Shown: positions 1 to 6,741 of the stretch, in pieces
Position numbering within the stretch: position 1 is the first letter of the stretch
Layout of the letters: each line of letters begins with the position of its first letter
Assembly (NCBI GenBank): GCA_011682595.1
Contig: JAACEH010000122.1
Span: forward strand, 1-7,244
DNA from: Anaerolineaceae bacterium
GTDB lineage: Bacteria; Planctomycetota; Phycisphaerae; FEN-1346; JAACEH01
Length of the DNA stretch: 7,244 nt
Reading direction: 5' to 3'
The notes under the pieces: model-generated
Databases searched by the model: none
Seen by the model: the letters and a program-made list of their open reading frames with translations, nothing else
What the model was told of the DNA's origin: nothing
Translations under genes and position numbers: made by a program

Positions 1-963
<963 letters not shown>

Positions 964-983
964 GGCATATGCCCTGTTTTTTT

Positions 984-1007
984 GTAGGGGCACGGCATGC
1001 CGTGCCC
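984..1007 (+). repeat. Short palindromic repeat, GTAGGGG family, copy 1
   Basis: GTAGGGG (984-990) overlaps a perfect 20-base palindrome, GGGCACGGCATGCCGTGCCC (988-1007), between the MoxR and DUF58 genes. Seven Ts precede it. The 14 bases TTTTTTTGTAGGGG (977-990) recur exactly at 1970-1983, and GTAGGGGCAC (984-993) recurs inverted at 2046-2055, so this belongs to a small repeat family. The T run lies before the hairpin on the plus strand, so it is not a normal intrinsic terminator for the MoxR gene. In mRNA the hairpin could affect stability or the ratio of the two products. A separate 10-bp palindrome, GGCATATGCC, lies at 964-973. Confidence 0.7.
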
Positions 1008-1045
1008 TCACATGAAACCCTCATCCAGGCTGCAATCGGTCATCA

Positions 1046-1939
1046 ATGCAAACCGCTGAAAGCTATCTTCGCCCGGAAGTGATCCAGCAGGTGCAGCGGC
1101 TGGACCTGAAGGCCCGCTTCATCATCGAGGGTTTCATGGCCGGGCTGCACGACTCCCCCTACCATGGCTTCAGCGTCGAGTTTTCCGAGCACCGCAAGTA
1201 CGCCCCGGGCGACGACCTGAACCTCAACTACAACGCCTGGGCCCGCACCGACAAGCTCTATATCCGCAAGTACCGGGCCGAGACCAACCTGGCCTGCTAC
1301 CTGCTGGTCGACCAGAGCCGCTCGATGGACTTCGCCTCGGGCCAGGGGATGACCAAGCTGGAGTACTCGCTCTGCCTGGCCGCGGCCCTGGGCTACATGA
1401 TGACCCGGCAGCAGGACGCCGTGGGGCTGGTGACCTTCGACGAGCGGATCAGGCAGTTCATTCCGCCCAAGTGCAACCGCCGCCAGCTTACCCACATCCT
1501 GGGCATTCTGGCCCGTCCGCCGAGCGGGGCCGGGACCCGCCTGGCCGAGTGTGTGCACCAGGTGGCCCAGCGGGTGCGGAAGCGGTCGCTGGTGATCCTG
1601 TTCTCCGATCTGCTGGACGACGTTGAGCAGACGCTCCAGGCGCTGCACCACGTCAGGTTCCGGGGCCACGACCTGATCGTGTTCCACGTGCTGGACGAGG
1701 TCGAAGCCCATTTTCCGATGACCGGTTCGGTTGACTTGCATGACCCGGAGACGGGCCGGTCGGTGACGACGGACGCCGAGAGCATCAGGGCGGACTACCT
1801 CGAGCGGCTGGAGGCCTTCAAGACCCGCTTCCGCGATGAGCTGGAAGGCCAGAAGGCCGACTTCGTGCCGGTGGATACCTCGATGCCGTTCGACAAGGCA
1901 CTGATGAGTTACCTGTTGAATCGCCAGAAGCGGTTCTAG
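1046..1939 (+). CDS. DUF58 family protein (vWA-like), MoxR partner
   Basis: This 297-residue protein of the DUF58 family probably partners the MoxR ATPase encoded just upstream; such pairs are linked to envelope or protein-complex maturation, but no defined reaction is known. The DUF58 core is visible at residues 43-67: FSEHRKYAPGDD, then W65-A-R67. A vWA-like fold with a MIDAS metal site is suggested by D89-x-S91-x-S93, T164 in GAGT and D188 in FSDLLDD. No signal peptide or membrane segment is visible, so it looks cytoplasmic or peripheral; many DUF58 proteins carry N-terminal membrane helices that are absent here. The ATG at 1046 gives the expected family N-terminus; no strong Shine-Dalgarno precedes it, so translation may be weak or coupled. 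A terminator follows 14 bp after the stop. The family call is secure. Confidence 0.93.
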   Translation: MQTAESYLRPEVIQQVQRLDLKARFIIEGFMAGLHDSPYHGFSVEFSEHRKYAPGDDLNLNYNAWARTDKLYIRKYRAETNLACYLLVDQSRSMDFASGQGMTKLEYSLCLAAALGYMMTRQQDAVGLVTFDERIRQFIPPKCNRRQLTHILGILARPPSGAGTRLAECVHQVAQRVRKRSLVILFSDLLDDVEQTLQALHHVRFRGHDLIVFHVLDEVEAHFPMTGSVDLHDPETGRSVTTDAESIRADYLERLEAFKTRFRDELEGQKADFVPVDTSMPFDKALMSYLLNRQKRF

Positions 1940-1953
1940 TAGTTTCTGCCCGT

Positions 1954-1976
1954 GCCGCCGCGGCGGCGTTTTTTTT
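1954..1976 (+). terminator. Rho-independent terminator of MoxR-DUF58 unit
   Basis: GCCGCCGCGGCGGC (1954-1967) is a perfect palindrome able to form a 5-bp GC stem with a CGCG loop. One G separates it from eight consecutive Ts (1969-1976). It lies 14 bp after the DUF58 stop, so it should end the plus-strand unit before the convergent acyltransferase gene. Confidence 0.75.
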
Positions 1977-2055
1977 GTAGGGGTGGGGCTTGCTCCCGCC
2001 CGCATACACCTTTGCCATCTGGTTTCTCGCGGGCACCCGCAAGGGGTGCCCCTAC
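1977..2055. repeat. REPIN-like element with GTAGGGG/CCCCTAC ends
   Basis: This 79-bp element begins with GTAGGGG (1977-1983) and ends with the inverted copy CCCCTAC (2049-2055). Each end heads its own hairpin. On the left GGGTGGG pairs with CCCGCCC through one T-G wobble; on the right GGGCACCC (2031-2038) pairs with GGGTGCCC (2044-2051) across the loop GCAAG. The layout, two inverted hairpin units separated by a short spacer, resembles REPIN-type elements. It sits exactly between convergent genes: it abuts the T run of the DUF58 terminator and ends one base before the stop codon of the minus-strand acyltransferase gene. No transposase is in the window. Confidence 0.65.
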
Positions 2056-2056
2056 T

Positions 2057-3019
2057 TCAGAGCGCCGGCTTGGCAAGGGTGGCCCGGGGCTTCTTCTTTT
2101 TCTTCCTGGGCGGGGGCGGCTCGCGCCAGCGGCGGTGCATCCAGAGATACTGGTCCGGCGCCTGGCGAATGATATTCTCGAGATCCTTGGTGTAGCGCTG
2201 CGTGATGTGGAGTACGGCCTCCTTGTCGTTGGCGTATTGCTGGGGGTCGATCACGTCGTTGATGTAAGTGCGGAACTTGAACCGGTTGCCGAGTCGCCAG
2301 GCTCCCACCACGGCTATCGGACAGTTCATCTGCATCGACAGCAGGGCGATGCTCTTGTAGGTGGAGGCCTTGCGGCCGAAGAAATCGACCCAGATGCCTT
2401 TGCGGCCCGCATGCTGATCGCCCAGGAAGCACAAGGCCTGCTCGCTCTGGATGACCTTGACGGCCAGGTCGGCGGCCCCGAACTTGTTGATGATCGACTG
2501 CCCGGTCTCCTGGCGATGGCTCATCAGCCAGCGGTCGATGTAGGGGTTGTCGATCGGCCGGGCGATGGCGTAGGTGCGGATGCCCAGGGCCCCGACCATG
2601 TAGCCGAGCACCTCCCAGTTGCCGAAATGCCCGGTCAGCAGGATGATGCCGCGATTGTCGCAAATGACCCTCAGCGTCTCGGCGACGTTGTCCAGTTCGA
2701 CGTACTCGTGCCAGGTGTGGCGATTGATCAGCTTGGCCAGGCTGAGGATCTCCATGCCCAGCATGATCATGTGCTGGCAGCACTTGCGGGCCGTGGCCCG
2801 GACCCGCCGCTGGGACCACTGATCGCCGAAGGCCTGGGTCAGGTTGTCGATGGCTCGCCGGCGGTGTTTCTTGTCGAGCAGGTAAAACAGGTTCCCCAGA
2901 CCGCGGGCGATCAGTTGCATGACCTCGATCGGAAAAAGCTGGATCAGAAGCACGCCCATTCGCAGGGCGACGTAGAGCAGGTAGTCGAAAGCCTTTTTCC
3001 GGAGTGATTTCAGGCCCAT
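2057..3019 (-). CDS. Lipid A-type acyltransferase (LpxL/HtrB family)
   Basis: The product belongs to the lysophospholipid acyltransferase-like family of LpxL/HtrB, which transfers an acyl chain from acyl-ACP to a lipid A precursor at the inner membrane's cytoplasmic face. In the 320-residue product, H131-F-G-N-W-E136 is the catalytic HX4(D/E) motif, ARPIDNPYIDRW follows at about 153-164, and GDQ (200-202) and YLWMHRRWR (291-299) match conserved family positions. A hydrophobic N-terminal stretch (13-31) fits membrane attachment. The ATG at 3017-3019 is preferred because the complement of 3030-3033 reads GGAG, 10 nt upstream, and the family homology begins there; the frame stays open upstream but that part has no family character. 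The C-terminus is an unusual polybasic tail, PPPPRKKKKKPR (301-312). Gene order suggests nothing about the substrate, so other acyl acceptors are possible. Confidence 0.88.
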   Translation of the reverse strand: MGLKSLRKKAFDYLLYVALRMGVLLIQLFPIEVMQLIARGLGNLFYLLDKKHRRRAIDNLTQAFGDQWSQRRVRATARKCCQHMIMLGMEILSLAKLINRHTWHEYVELDNVAETLRVICDNRGIILLTGHFGNWEVLGYMVGALGIRTYAIARPIDNPYIDRWLMSHRQETGQSIINKFGAADLAVKVIQSEQALCFLGDQHAGRKGIWVDFFGRKASTYKSIALLSMQMNCPIAVVGAWRLGNRFKFRTYINDVIDPQQYANDKEAVLHITQRYTKDLENIIRQAPDQYLWMHRRWREPPPPRKKKKKPRATLAKPAL

Positions 3020-3062
3020 CAGGCGGTTTCTCCGCGGAAAGCGAACCTCTTGCACCGCCTCT

Positions 3063-3091
3063 ACTCTACCAACTGGTCTCAGTCGCGTCAA
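3063..3091 (-). promoter_or_regulatory. Probable promoter of the acyltransferase gene
   Basis: Read on the minus strand, TTGACG (3086-3091) is followed by a 17-nt spacer and TAGAGT (3063-3068). The -35 box matches 5 of 6 consensus bases and the -10 box 4 of 6. Transcription would start near 3056, about 37 nt before the chosen ATG at 3019. Confidence 0.5.
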
Positions 3092-3173
3092 CGCCCACAG
3101 AAAAGGCCTTAACAGGCAACAGGAGGGAAGTCGCCGCCGCCCTCGGCCGTAGTATAGTTGGGCAGGTCGACGA

Positions 3174-3202
3174 TTGACGCCGCGGCCGCCAGCCGTTACT
3201 CT
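3174..3202 (+). promoter_or_regulatory. Possible promoter of the zinc-finger protein gene
   Basis: TTGACG (3174-3179), a 17-nt spacer and TACTCT (3197-3202) make a plausible but weak sigma70-type promoter; the -10 box matches only 3 of 6 bases, though at the important second and sixth positions. The leader to the ATG at 3275 would be about 65 nt and can form a small hairpin in which ACAC pairs with GTGT around GTCC, near 3214-3225, with outer GTAA/TTAC pairing. Confidence 0.35.
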
Positions 3203-3274
3203 TGGTGTAAGCGACACGTCCGTGTGGTTACAGACAGCCATCAGCGGAGACTGGGAGACGGGGAGAAAAAAACT

Positions 3275-4429
3275 ATGGGACGGATCGTTTCCTGCAAGAA
3301 GTGCGGCCGGTGGGTGGAACTCGAGGCAGGGCAGAGCCCGCGCGACTTTATCTGCGATGAATGTGGCGGCAGCGGACCCTCATCCGACCCGGCGGCCGAA
3401 GCCCCCCCCTCGGCGTCGCCGAGAGCCGCCGGTTCGCGCTCGCCGTCGATCGGGCCGGATTCCGGGACCATCGGATCGTCTGTCGGCGACGTTGCTCCGG
3501 TGACGGACCTTTCCGAACAGCTGGCCCAGATACACGTCAATCCGGATGACCTTAAGGTCGAAACGAGCGGACTCGAGGAGGCCAGCCGGCGACTTGCCGA
3601 CCTGTCGCGCCGGGGCCTGCAGACCGAGTCGCCGGAGCTGGCCGAACTTCAGTCGCGGGGCGTTGAGGCCCTGGATTTCGCCAGGGAGAAGGCGGCCCAA
3701 GGACTTGGCCGGGCCAAGGACCTGGCCGAGGATTTTGCTCGCGAGCAGGCGGTCACGGCGGCCGAAGCGGCGCGGGACCTGGTGGAAGAGAAGGGGCTGG
3801 GGGCTGTGACCGAGCTGGACGATTTCGCGAAGCAGCAGGGTCGGCGCATCGGCAGCGAGGCCATCAAGCGGGTTGAAGACGAGTTGAAGTCAACGGCTCG
3901 GCAGGCGGCCGAGGCGGTTCGCGAAGCTGCCGACCGGCAGCGCCACCAGAAAAAGCGGCGAGTCGTCCACCGGAGCCGCGAGCCCCGGCAGCAGAGCATC
4001 TGCAAGTTGTGCCAGGAAGCGATCGTCAGCGGCGACCGGGTGACGGCCTGCCCGAAGTGCGGATCGCAATATCACAATCAGTGTTACAGCATGCTGGGCG
4101 GCTGCGCGTCGGCCGAATGCAAAGCCGCAGCCCTGCGACCTGCTCCTGGCGGCGCGGCCCCCGGGCCACCGGCTGCGGAGACCCCCATCACCCCGGCGCC
4201 CCCCGGTGAGAAGCGGGCTGCGGTTCGCCGCTGTGAGGCTTGCGGCACACAAGTCAGTCGCGGCACGCTGGTCTGTTCGCAGTGCGGGCGCTGGCTTTAC
4301 AGCGGGCGGACCAAGAGCGACCCCCGCTCGAGAAAAGGGCAGGGCGCCGGGCCGCTGGGTTGCACGAGTTCGGTGTTGCTGCTGGCCATCGGCATCGGCG
4401 CCCTTCTGGTCTGGCTGGTCGCCACGTGA
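3275..4429 (+). CDS. Tail-anchored membrane protein with three zinc modules
   Basis: I do not recognise this 384-residue protein as a named family. The ATG at 3275 is chosen because GGAG (3262-3265) lies 9 nt upstream and a zinc ribbon starts at once. Module 1 is C7-x2-C10 with C27-x2-C30. Residues 35-78 are Pro/Ser/Ala-rich and probably disordered. Residues 96-228 are a charged Ala-rich helical region with three DFA(R/K)-type repeats, at 134-138, 153-157 and 183-187. Module 2 is C243-x2-C246, C259-x2-C262, H267-x2-C270, C277-x4-C282: eight ligands in C4HC3 order, as in PHD/RING-type treble clefs and close to bacterial Prok-RING domains. A Pro-rich linker leads to module 3, C320-x2-C323 and C334-x2-C337. 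A hydrophobic segment (about 365-382) ends the protein, so it should be tail-anchored with its zinc modules in the cytoplasm. A protein-binding or scaffold role is likely; ubiquitin-like ligase activity is unproven. Confidence 0.85.
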   Translation: MGRIVSCKKCGRWVELEAGQSPRDFICDECGGSGPSSDPAAEAPPSASPRAAGSRSPSIGPDSGTIGSSVGDVAPVTDLSEQLAQIHVNPDDLKVETSGLEEASRRLADLSRRGLQTESPELAELQSRGVEALDFAREKAAQGLGRAKDLAEDFAREQAVTAAEAARDLVEEKGLGAVTELDDFAKQQGRRIGSEAIKRVEDELKSTARQAAEAVREAADRQRHQKKRRVVHRSREPRQQSICKLCQEAIVSGDRVTACPKCGSQYHNQCYSMLGGCASAECKAAALRPAPGGAAPGPPAAETPITPAPPGEKRAAVRRCEACGTQVSRGTLVCSQCGRWLYSGRTKSDPRSRKGQGAGPLGCTSSVLLLAIGIGALLVWLVAT

Positions 4430-4487
4430 TGTGCGGGGGATATCTCCGGCTGCGCGGTCAGAGGCGACGGCGCGAAAGTGAGTAACG

Positions 4488-4534
4488 AAAAAGAACGAGG
4501 CCACCTGTGTCACAGGCGGCCTCGCTCTCGTTTT
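4488..4534. terminator. Bidirectional terminator
   Basis: CGAGGCC (4496-4502) pairs with GGCCTCG (4518-4524), and after one A/C mismatch CCTG pairs with CAGG around a five-base loop. On the plus strand CTCTCGTTTT follows; on the minus strand TTCTTTTT follows directly, read from the A-rich run at 4488-4495. It can stop both the zinc-finger gene, whose stop is 67 bp away, and minus-strand transcripts arriving from the RNA block. Confidence 0.7.
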
Positions 4535-4545
4535 GCACCGTTACG

Positions 4546-4736
4546 AAGAAAAGGGCACGCCCCGGCTTGGTGCGGTTCGGCGGGTTAGCCGGGGCGCTTG
4601 GGTGGCGCTTGGGTGGTAAATGATTACAACTTTCGTGCGGCGCTGGCCTCCAGCCAGTTCCCACATGATTGATCGCTTGATTCGGCCTGACCTGAACTAA
4701 CCATCCCAACGACTGAAAAGCAACCTCCACACGACT
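4546..4736 (-). ncRNA. Candidate small RNA of about 190 nt
   Basis: I see no credible protein here, but the minus strand has the signals of a stand-alone RNA gene. A strong promoter (4742-4769) predicts a 5' end near 4735-4736. Starting one base later, TCGTGTGG (4734-4727) can pair with CCGCACGA (4640-4633) through eight pairs, one a wobble, closing a 102-nt 5' domain. That domain contains a local hairpin, GCTGG-AGG-CCAGC (4654-4642). Next comes a linker with two adjacent CCACCCAAGCG copies. A 10-bp GC stem (4587-4596 with 4558-4567, 19-nt loop) follows, then TGCCC and TTTTCTT. The five-base offset before the U stretch weakens it as a terminator; the transcript might instead run on to the hairpin at 4496-4524. 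It lies downstream of tRNA-Glu, convergent with the zinc-finger gene. It matches no RNA class I can recognise with confidence; 6S-like or regulatory RNA remain open. Confidence 0.45.
4595..4616. repeat. Perfect 11-bp tandem duplication
   Basis: CGCTTGGGTGG occurs at 4595-4605 and again at 4606-4616 with no change. It lies in the linker of the candidate small RNA. On the minus strand each copy reads CCACCCAAGCG, and the first two bases of one copy overlap the GC stem at 4587-4596. Confidence 0.9.
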
Positions 4737-4741
4737 ACTGT

Positions 4742-4769
4742 ATTATAATTCGGACTGTGCGACTGTCCA
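4742..4769 (-). promoter_or_regulatory. Strong promoter of the candidate small RNA
   Basis: On the minus strand TGGACA (4764-4769) is followed by a 16-nt spacer and a perfect TATAAT (4742-4747). The -35 box matches 5 of 6 consensus bases. It faces the 4546-4736 region. The surrounding TATTATAATT also contains a plus-strand TATAAT (4744-4749), but there is no matching -35 box on that strand. Confidence 0.65.
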
Positions 4770-4803
4770 GCAGAATTACCAGACCATTTTCATCCTGTCT
4801 CAG

Positions 4804-4825
4804 GGGGCCGATCGGCCTCGGCCCC
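4804..4825. other. GC-rich hairpin downstream of tRNA-Glu
   Basis: GGGGCCGA (4804-4811) and TCGGCCCC (4818-4825) form a perfect 8-bp stem around a 6-base loop; a 12-bp palindrome GGCCGATCGGCC overlaps it. It lies about 50 nt beyond the 3' end of tRNA-Glu. Neither strand has a T run after it, so it is either a factor-dependent stop or a processing or stability structure, not a standard intrinsic terminator. Apart from this hairpin and the promoter at 4742-4769, the stretch from 4770 to 4873 shows nothing else I can name. Confidence 0.55.
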
Positions 4826-4873
4826 GGGAGCGAATTTCAAAGGGTGGCTCTTGGCGGCCGGCCCTCTTGATTG

Positions 4874-4948
4874 TGGTGACCCCAACGGGACTCGAACCCG
4901 TGTTACAGCCGTGAAAGGGCTGTGTCCTAACCGCTGAACGATGGGGCC
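4874..4948 (-). tRNA. tRNA-Glu (anticodon TTC)
   Basis: The 75-nt gene folds as a full cloverleaf. The acceptor stem GGCCCCA pairs with TGGGGTC through one G-T pair. The D arm is GTTC/GGAC, the anticodon stem CAGCC/GGCTG with loop CTTTCAC (anticodon TTC), and the T arm ACGGG-TTCGAGT-CCCGT. The discriminator is A and the CCA end is encoded (4876-4874). It lies 116 bp after tRNA-Lys on the same strand. I see no separate -35/-10 pair in that gap, although a lone TTGACA abuts the gene; the gap holds only small hairpins (GCCGG-CTGT-CCGGC at 4975-4988 and AACAC-AGG-GTGTT at 5025-5037). Co-transcription with tRNA-Lys is therefore likely. Confidence 0.97.
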
Positions 4949-5064
4949 GAATTGTCAAATATCCATCAGGGGACGCCGGCTGTCCGGCCTCACAACCCAC
5001 AAGAAACGGGCCTGACGGGCCAATAACACAGGGTGTTGCCCTCTCGGGTCCCCTTGGTAGTCAA

Positions 5065-5140
5065 TGGTGAGGGAGCTGGGACTCGAACCCAGGACCTACT
5101 GCTTAAAAGGCAGTTGCTCTACCAACTGAGCTACTCCCCC
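5065..5140 (-). tRNA. tRNA-Lys (anticodon TTT)
   Basis: This 76-nt cloverleaf has acceptor GGGGGAG with CTCCCTC (one G-T pair), D arm GCTC/GAGC, anticodon stem ACTGC/GCAGT with loop CTTTTAA (anticodon TTT), and T arm CTGGG-TTCGAGT-CCCAG. The discriminator A is followed by an encoded CCA (5067-5065). It is the first gene behind the near-consensus promoter at 5214-5242, with a leader of roughly 68 nt. Confidence 0.98.
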
Positions 5141-5149
5141 CGGAAACCG

Positions 5150-5194
5150 CCCCGACCGTCCGGGGCCCTTCTTTCGCAGGGGACAGAAGCCCCC
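5150..5194 (-). promoter_or_regulatory. tRNA operon leader with alternative hairpins
   Basis: The leader before tRNA-Lys can fold in two exclusive ways. In one, the bases at 5162-5165 and 5168-5172 pair with 5191-5194 and 5185-5189 (GGGG/CCCC plus CTTCT/AGAAG, small internal loop). In the other, CGGGG (5161-5165) pairs with CCCCG (5150-5154) around a 6-base loop. Both need 5162-5165. This could be a processing signal or a simple attenuator-like switch, but no U run follows either stem. Confidence 0.35.
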
Positions 5195-5213
5195 GAGTCA
5201 TTGCAGGCAGGGC

Positions 5214-5242
5214 ATTATAGTAAGCCTGCTGGACACTTTCAA
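5214..5242 (-). promoter_or_regulatory. Promoter of the tRNA-Lys/tRNA-Glu unit
   Basis: On the minus strand TTGAAA (5237-5242), a 17-nt spacer and a perfect TATAAT (5214-5219) form a near-consensus sigma70-type promoter. The start would be near 5207. It is the best promoter in the window, as expected for a stable RNA unit. Confidence 0.8.
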
Positions 5243-5296
5243 TCAAAACTAGTCTCACCCCCAAATCAGGTCTGAAGAAGAACGGTTTCGCTTCAA

Positions 5297-5322
5297 CTAA
5301 ACCACCACGCTGAACCACCAGA
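5297..5322. repeat. Imperfect 13-bp tandem repeat
   Basis: CTAAACCACCACG (5297-5309) is followed directly by CTGAACCACCAGA (5310-5322), which match at 10 of 13 positions. It lies between the frr 3' end and the tRNA promoter. No function is apparent. The rest of 5243-5344 shows nothing else recognisable. Confidence 0.6.
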
Positions 5323-5344
5323 CAAACAGCAATAGGCGTTCCGG

Positions 5345-5367
5345 AAAAACCCTTACCACGGCCAGGG
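5345..5367 (-). terminator. Weak possible terminator of pyrH-frr
   Basis: On the minus strand CCCT (5367-5364) can pair with AGGG (5353-5350) around ten bases, followed by TTTTTCC. The stem is only four pairs, so it is at best a weak terminator. It lies 17 nt past the frr stop, in the right place to end the pyrH-frr transcript before the tRNA promoter. Confidence 0.35.
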
Positions 5368-5383
5368 CAGATAGGTCGGCAAA

Positions 5384-5944
5384 TCAGGCTTCGAGTACTT
5401 CTTTGGTTTTGGCCTCCAGGGCTTCATCGACCAGTTTCTCGTACTTGTGTATCAGGTCGGTCGCCTCCTGCTTGCCCTTTTTGGCCTGGTCCTCGGAAAT
5501 CTCCTTGGCCTTTTGTTCGGCGTCCATGGCCTTGATCGCGTCGCGGCGTATGTTACGCATGGCCACCTTCGACTCCTCGGCCATCTCCTTCAGTTGGTGA
5601 ACGATCCTGTTGCGCCGCTCCTGCGACAACGGCGGCACCTGCAGCCGAATAATCTTGCCGTCGCTGGAGGGGGTGATGCCGATGTCCGAGGTCTGAATGC
5701 CCTTGACGATGTTGGCGACGCTGGAGGCGTCGTACGGTTTGATAACAATCAGCAGCGGGTCGGGGCAGGTGATGGTGGCCATCTGGCGAAGCTCGGTCAT
5801 GGTGCCGTAATAGTCGATCTTCAGGTGCTCGACCAGCCCGGCGCTGGCCCGGCCCGTGCGCACCGTCCGGTACTCGGCCTTCAGACGCTCGACGCTTTTT
5901 TCCATCCTTTCTTCGGCTTCCAACAGGTGGTCGTCCACGGCCAT
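5384..5944 (-). CDS. frr: Ribosome recycling factor
   Basis: RRF works with EF-G to split the post-termination ribosome in the cytoplasm so its subunits can be reused. The 186-residue length is the normal family length. Family hallmarks are visible: the N-terminal helix leads into VRTGRAS (28-34), then DYYG (44-47) opens the small domain II, SDGKIIRLQVPPLSQERR spans about 94-111, and MRNIRRDA (129-136) is the conserved segment of the long domain I helix bundle. The ATG at 5942-5944 is supported by AGGAG (5958-5954 on the minus strand) 9 nt upstream. It lies 22 nt after pyrH on the same strand, the usual bacterial order, and its ribosome binding site sits in that gap, so the two are very likely co-transcribed. 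The next genes downstream on this strand are tRNAs rather than the uppS/cdsA genes often found there. Confidence 0.98.
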   Translation of the reverse strand: MAVDDHLLEAEERMEKSVERLKAEYRTVRTGRASAGLVEHLKIDYYGTMTELRQMATITCPDPLLIVIKPYDASSVANIVKGIQTSDIGITPSSDGKIIRLQVPPLSQERRNRIVHQLKEMAEESKVAMRNIRRDAIKAMDAEQKAKEISEDQAKKGKQEATDLIHKYEKLVDEALEAKTKEVLEA

Positions 5945-5966
5945 GGCGGCTTTCTCCTACTTTTTC

Positions 5967-6737
<771 letters not shown>

Positions 6738-6741
6738 CTAC

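Noticed and set aside
977..1007. Hairpin after the MoxR gene as a rho-independent terminator
   Set aside because: The T run precedes the palindrome on the plus strand; on the minus strand TAC and a run of As follow. It is better explained as part of the GTAGGGG repeat family.
1952..3007. 351-codon plus-strand ORF opposite the acyltransferase gene
   Set aside because: It is a GC-driven antisense frame: the minus strand encodes a clear LpxL-type protein with its catalytic HX4E motif, and the plus-strand product shows no domain, good start or ribosome binding site.
3020..3241. Longer acyltransferase start with 74 extra residues
   Set aside because: The extension is Arg-rich without family similarity, would span the promoter-like boxes at 3063-3091, and the downstream ATG has a ribosome binding site.
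3158..3274. Upstream GTG-type start for the zinc-finger protein adding 39 residues
   Set aside because: The ATG at 3275 has GGAG nine bases upstream and opens directly onto the zinc ribbon; the extra residues read like leader sequence.
4658..4712. Resemblance of the minus-strand GGTCAGGCCGAA to the SRP RNA core
   Set aside because: GGTCAGG matches the start of SRP helix 8, but the GGAA-type tetraloop and the AGCAG side of the symmetric loop do not follow, so an SRP RNA call cannot be supported.
4458..4730. 90-codon minus-strand ORF in the candidate small RNA region
   Set aside because: It begins with a GTG a few bases from the predicted transcript start, lacks a ribosome binding site, runs through two GC hairpins and has no recognisable protein character.
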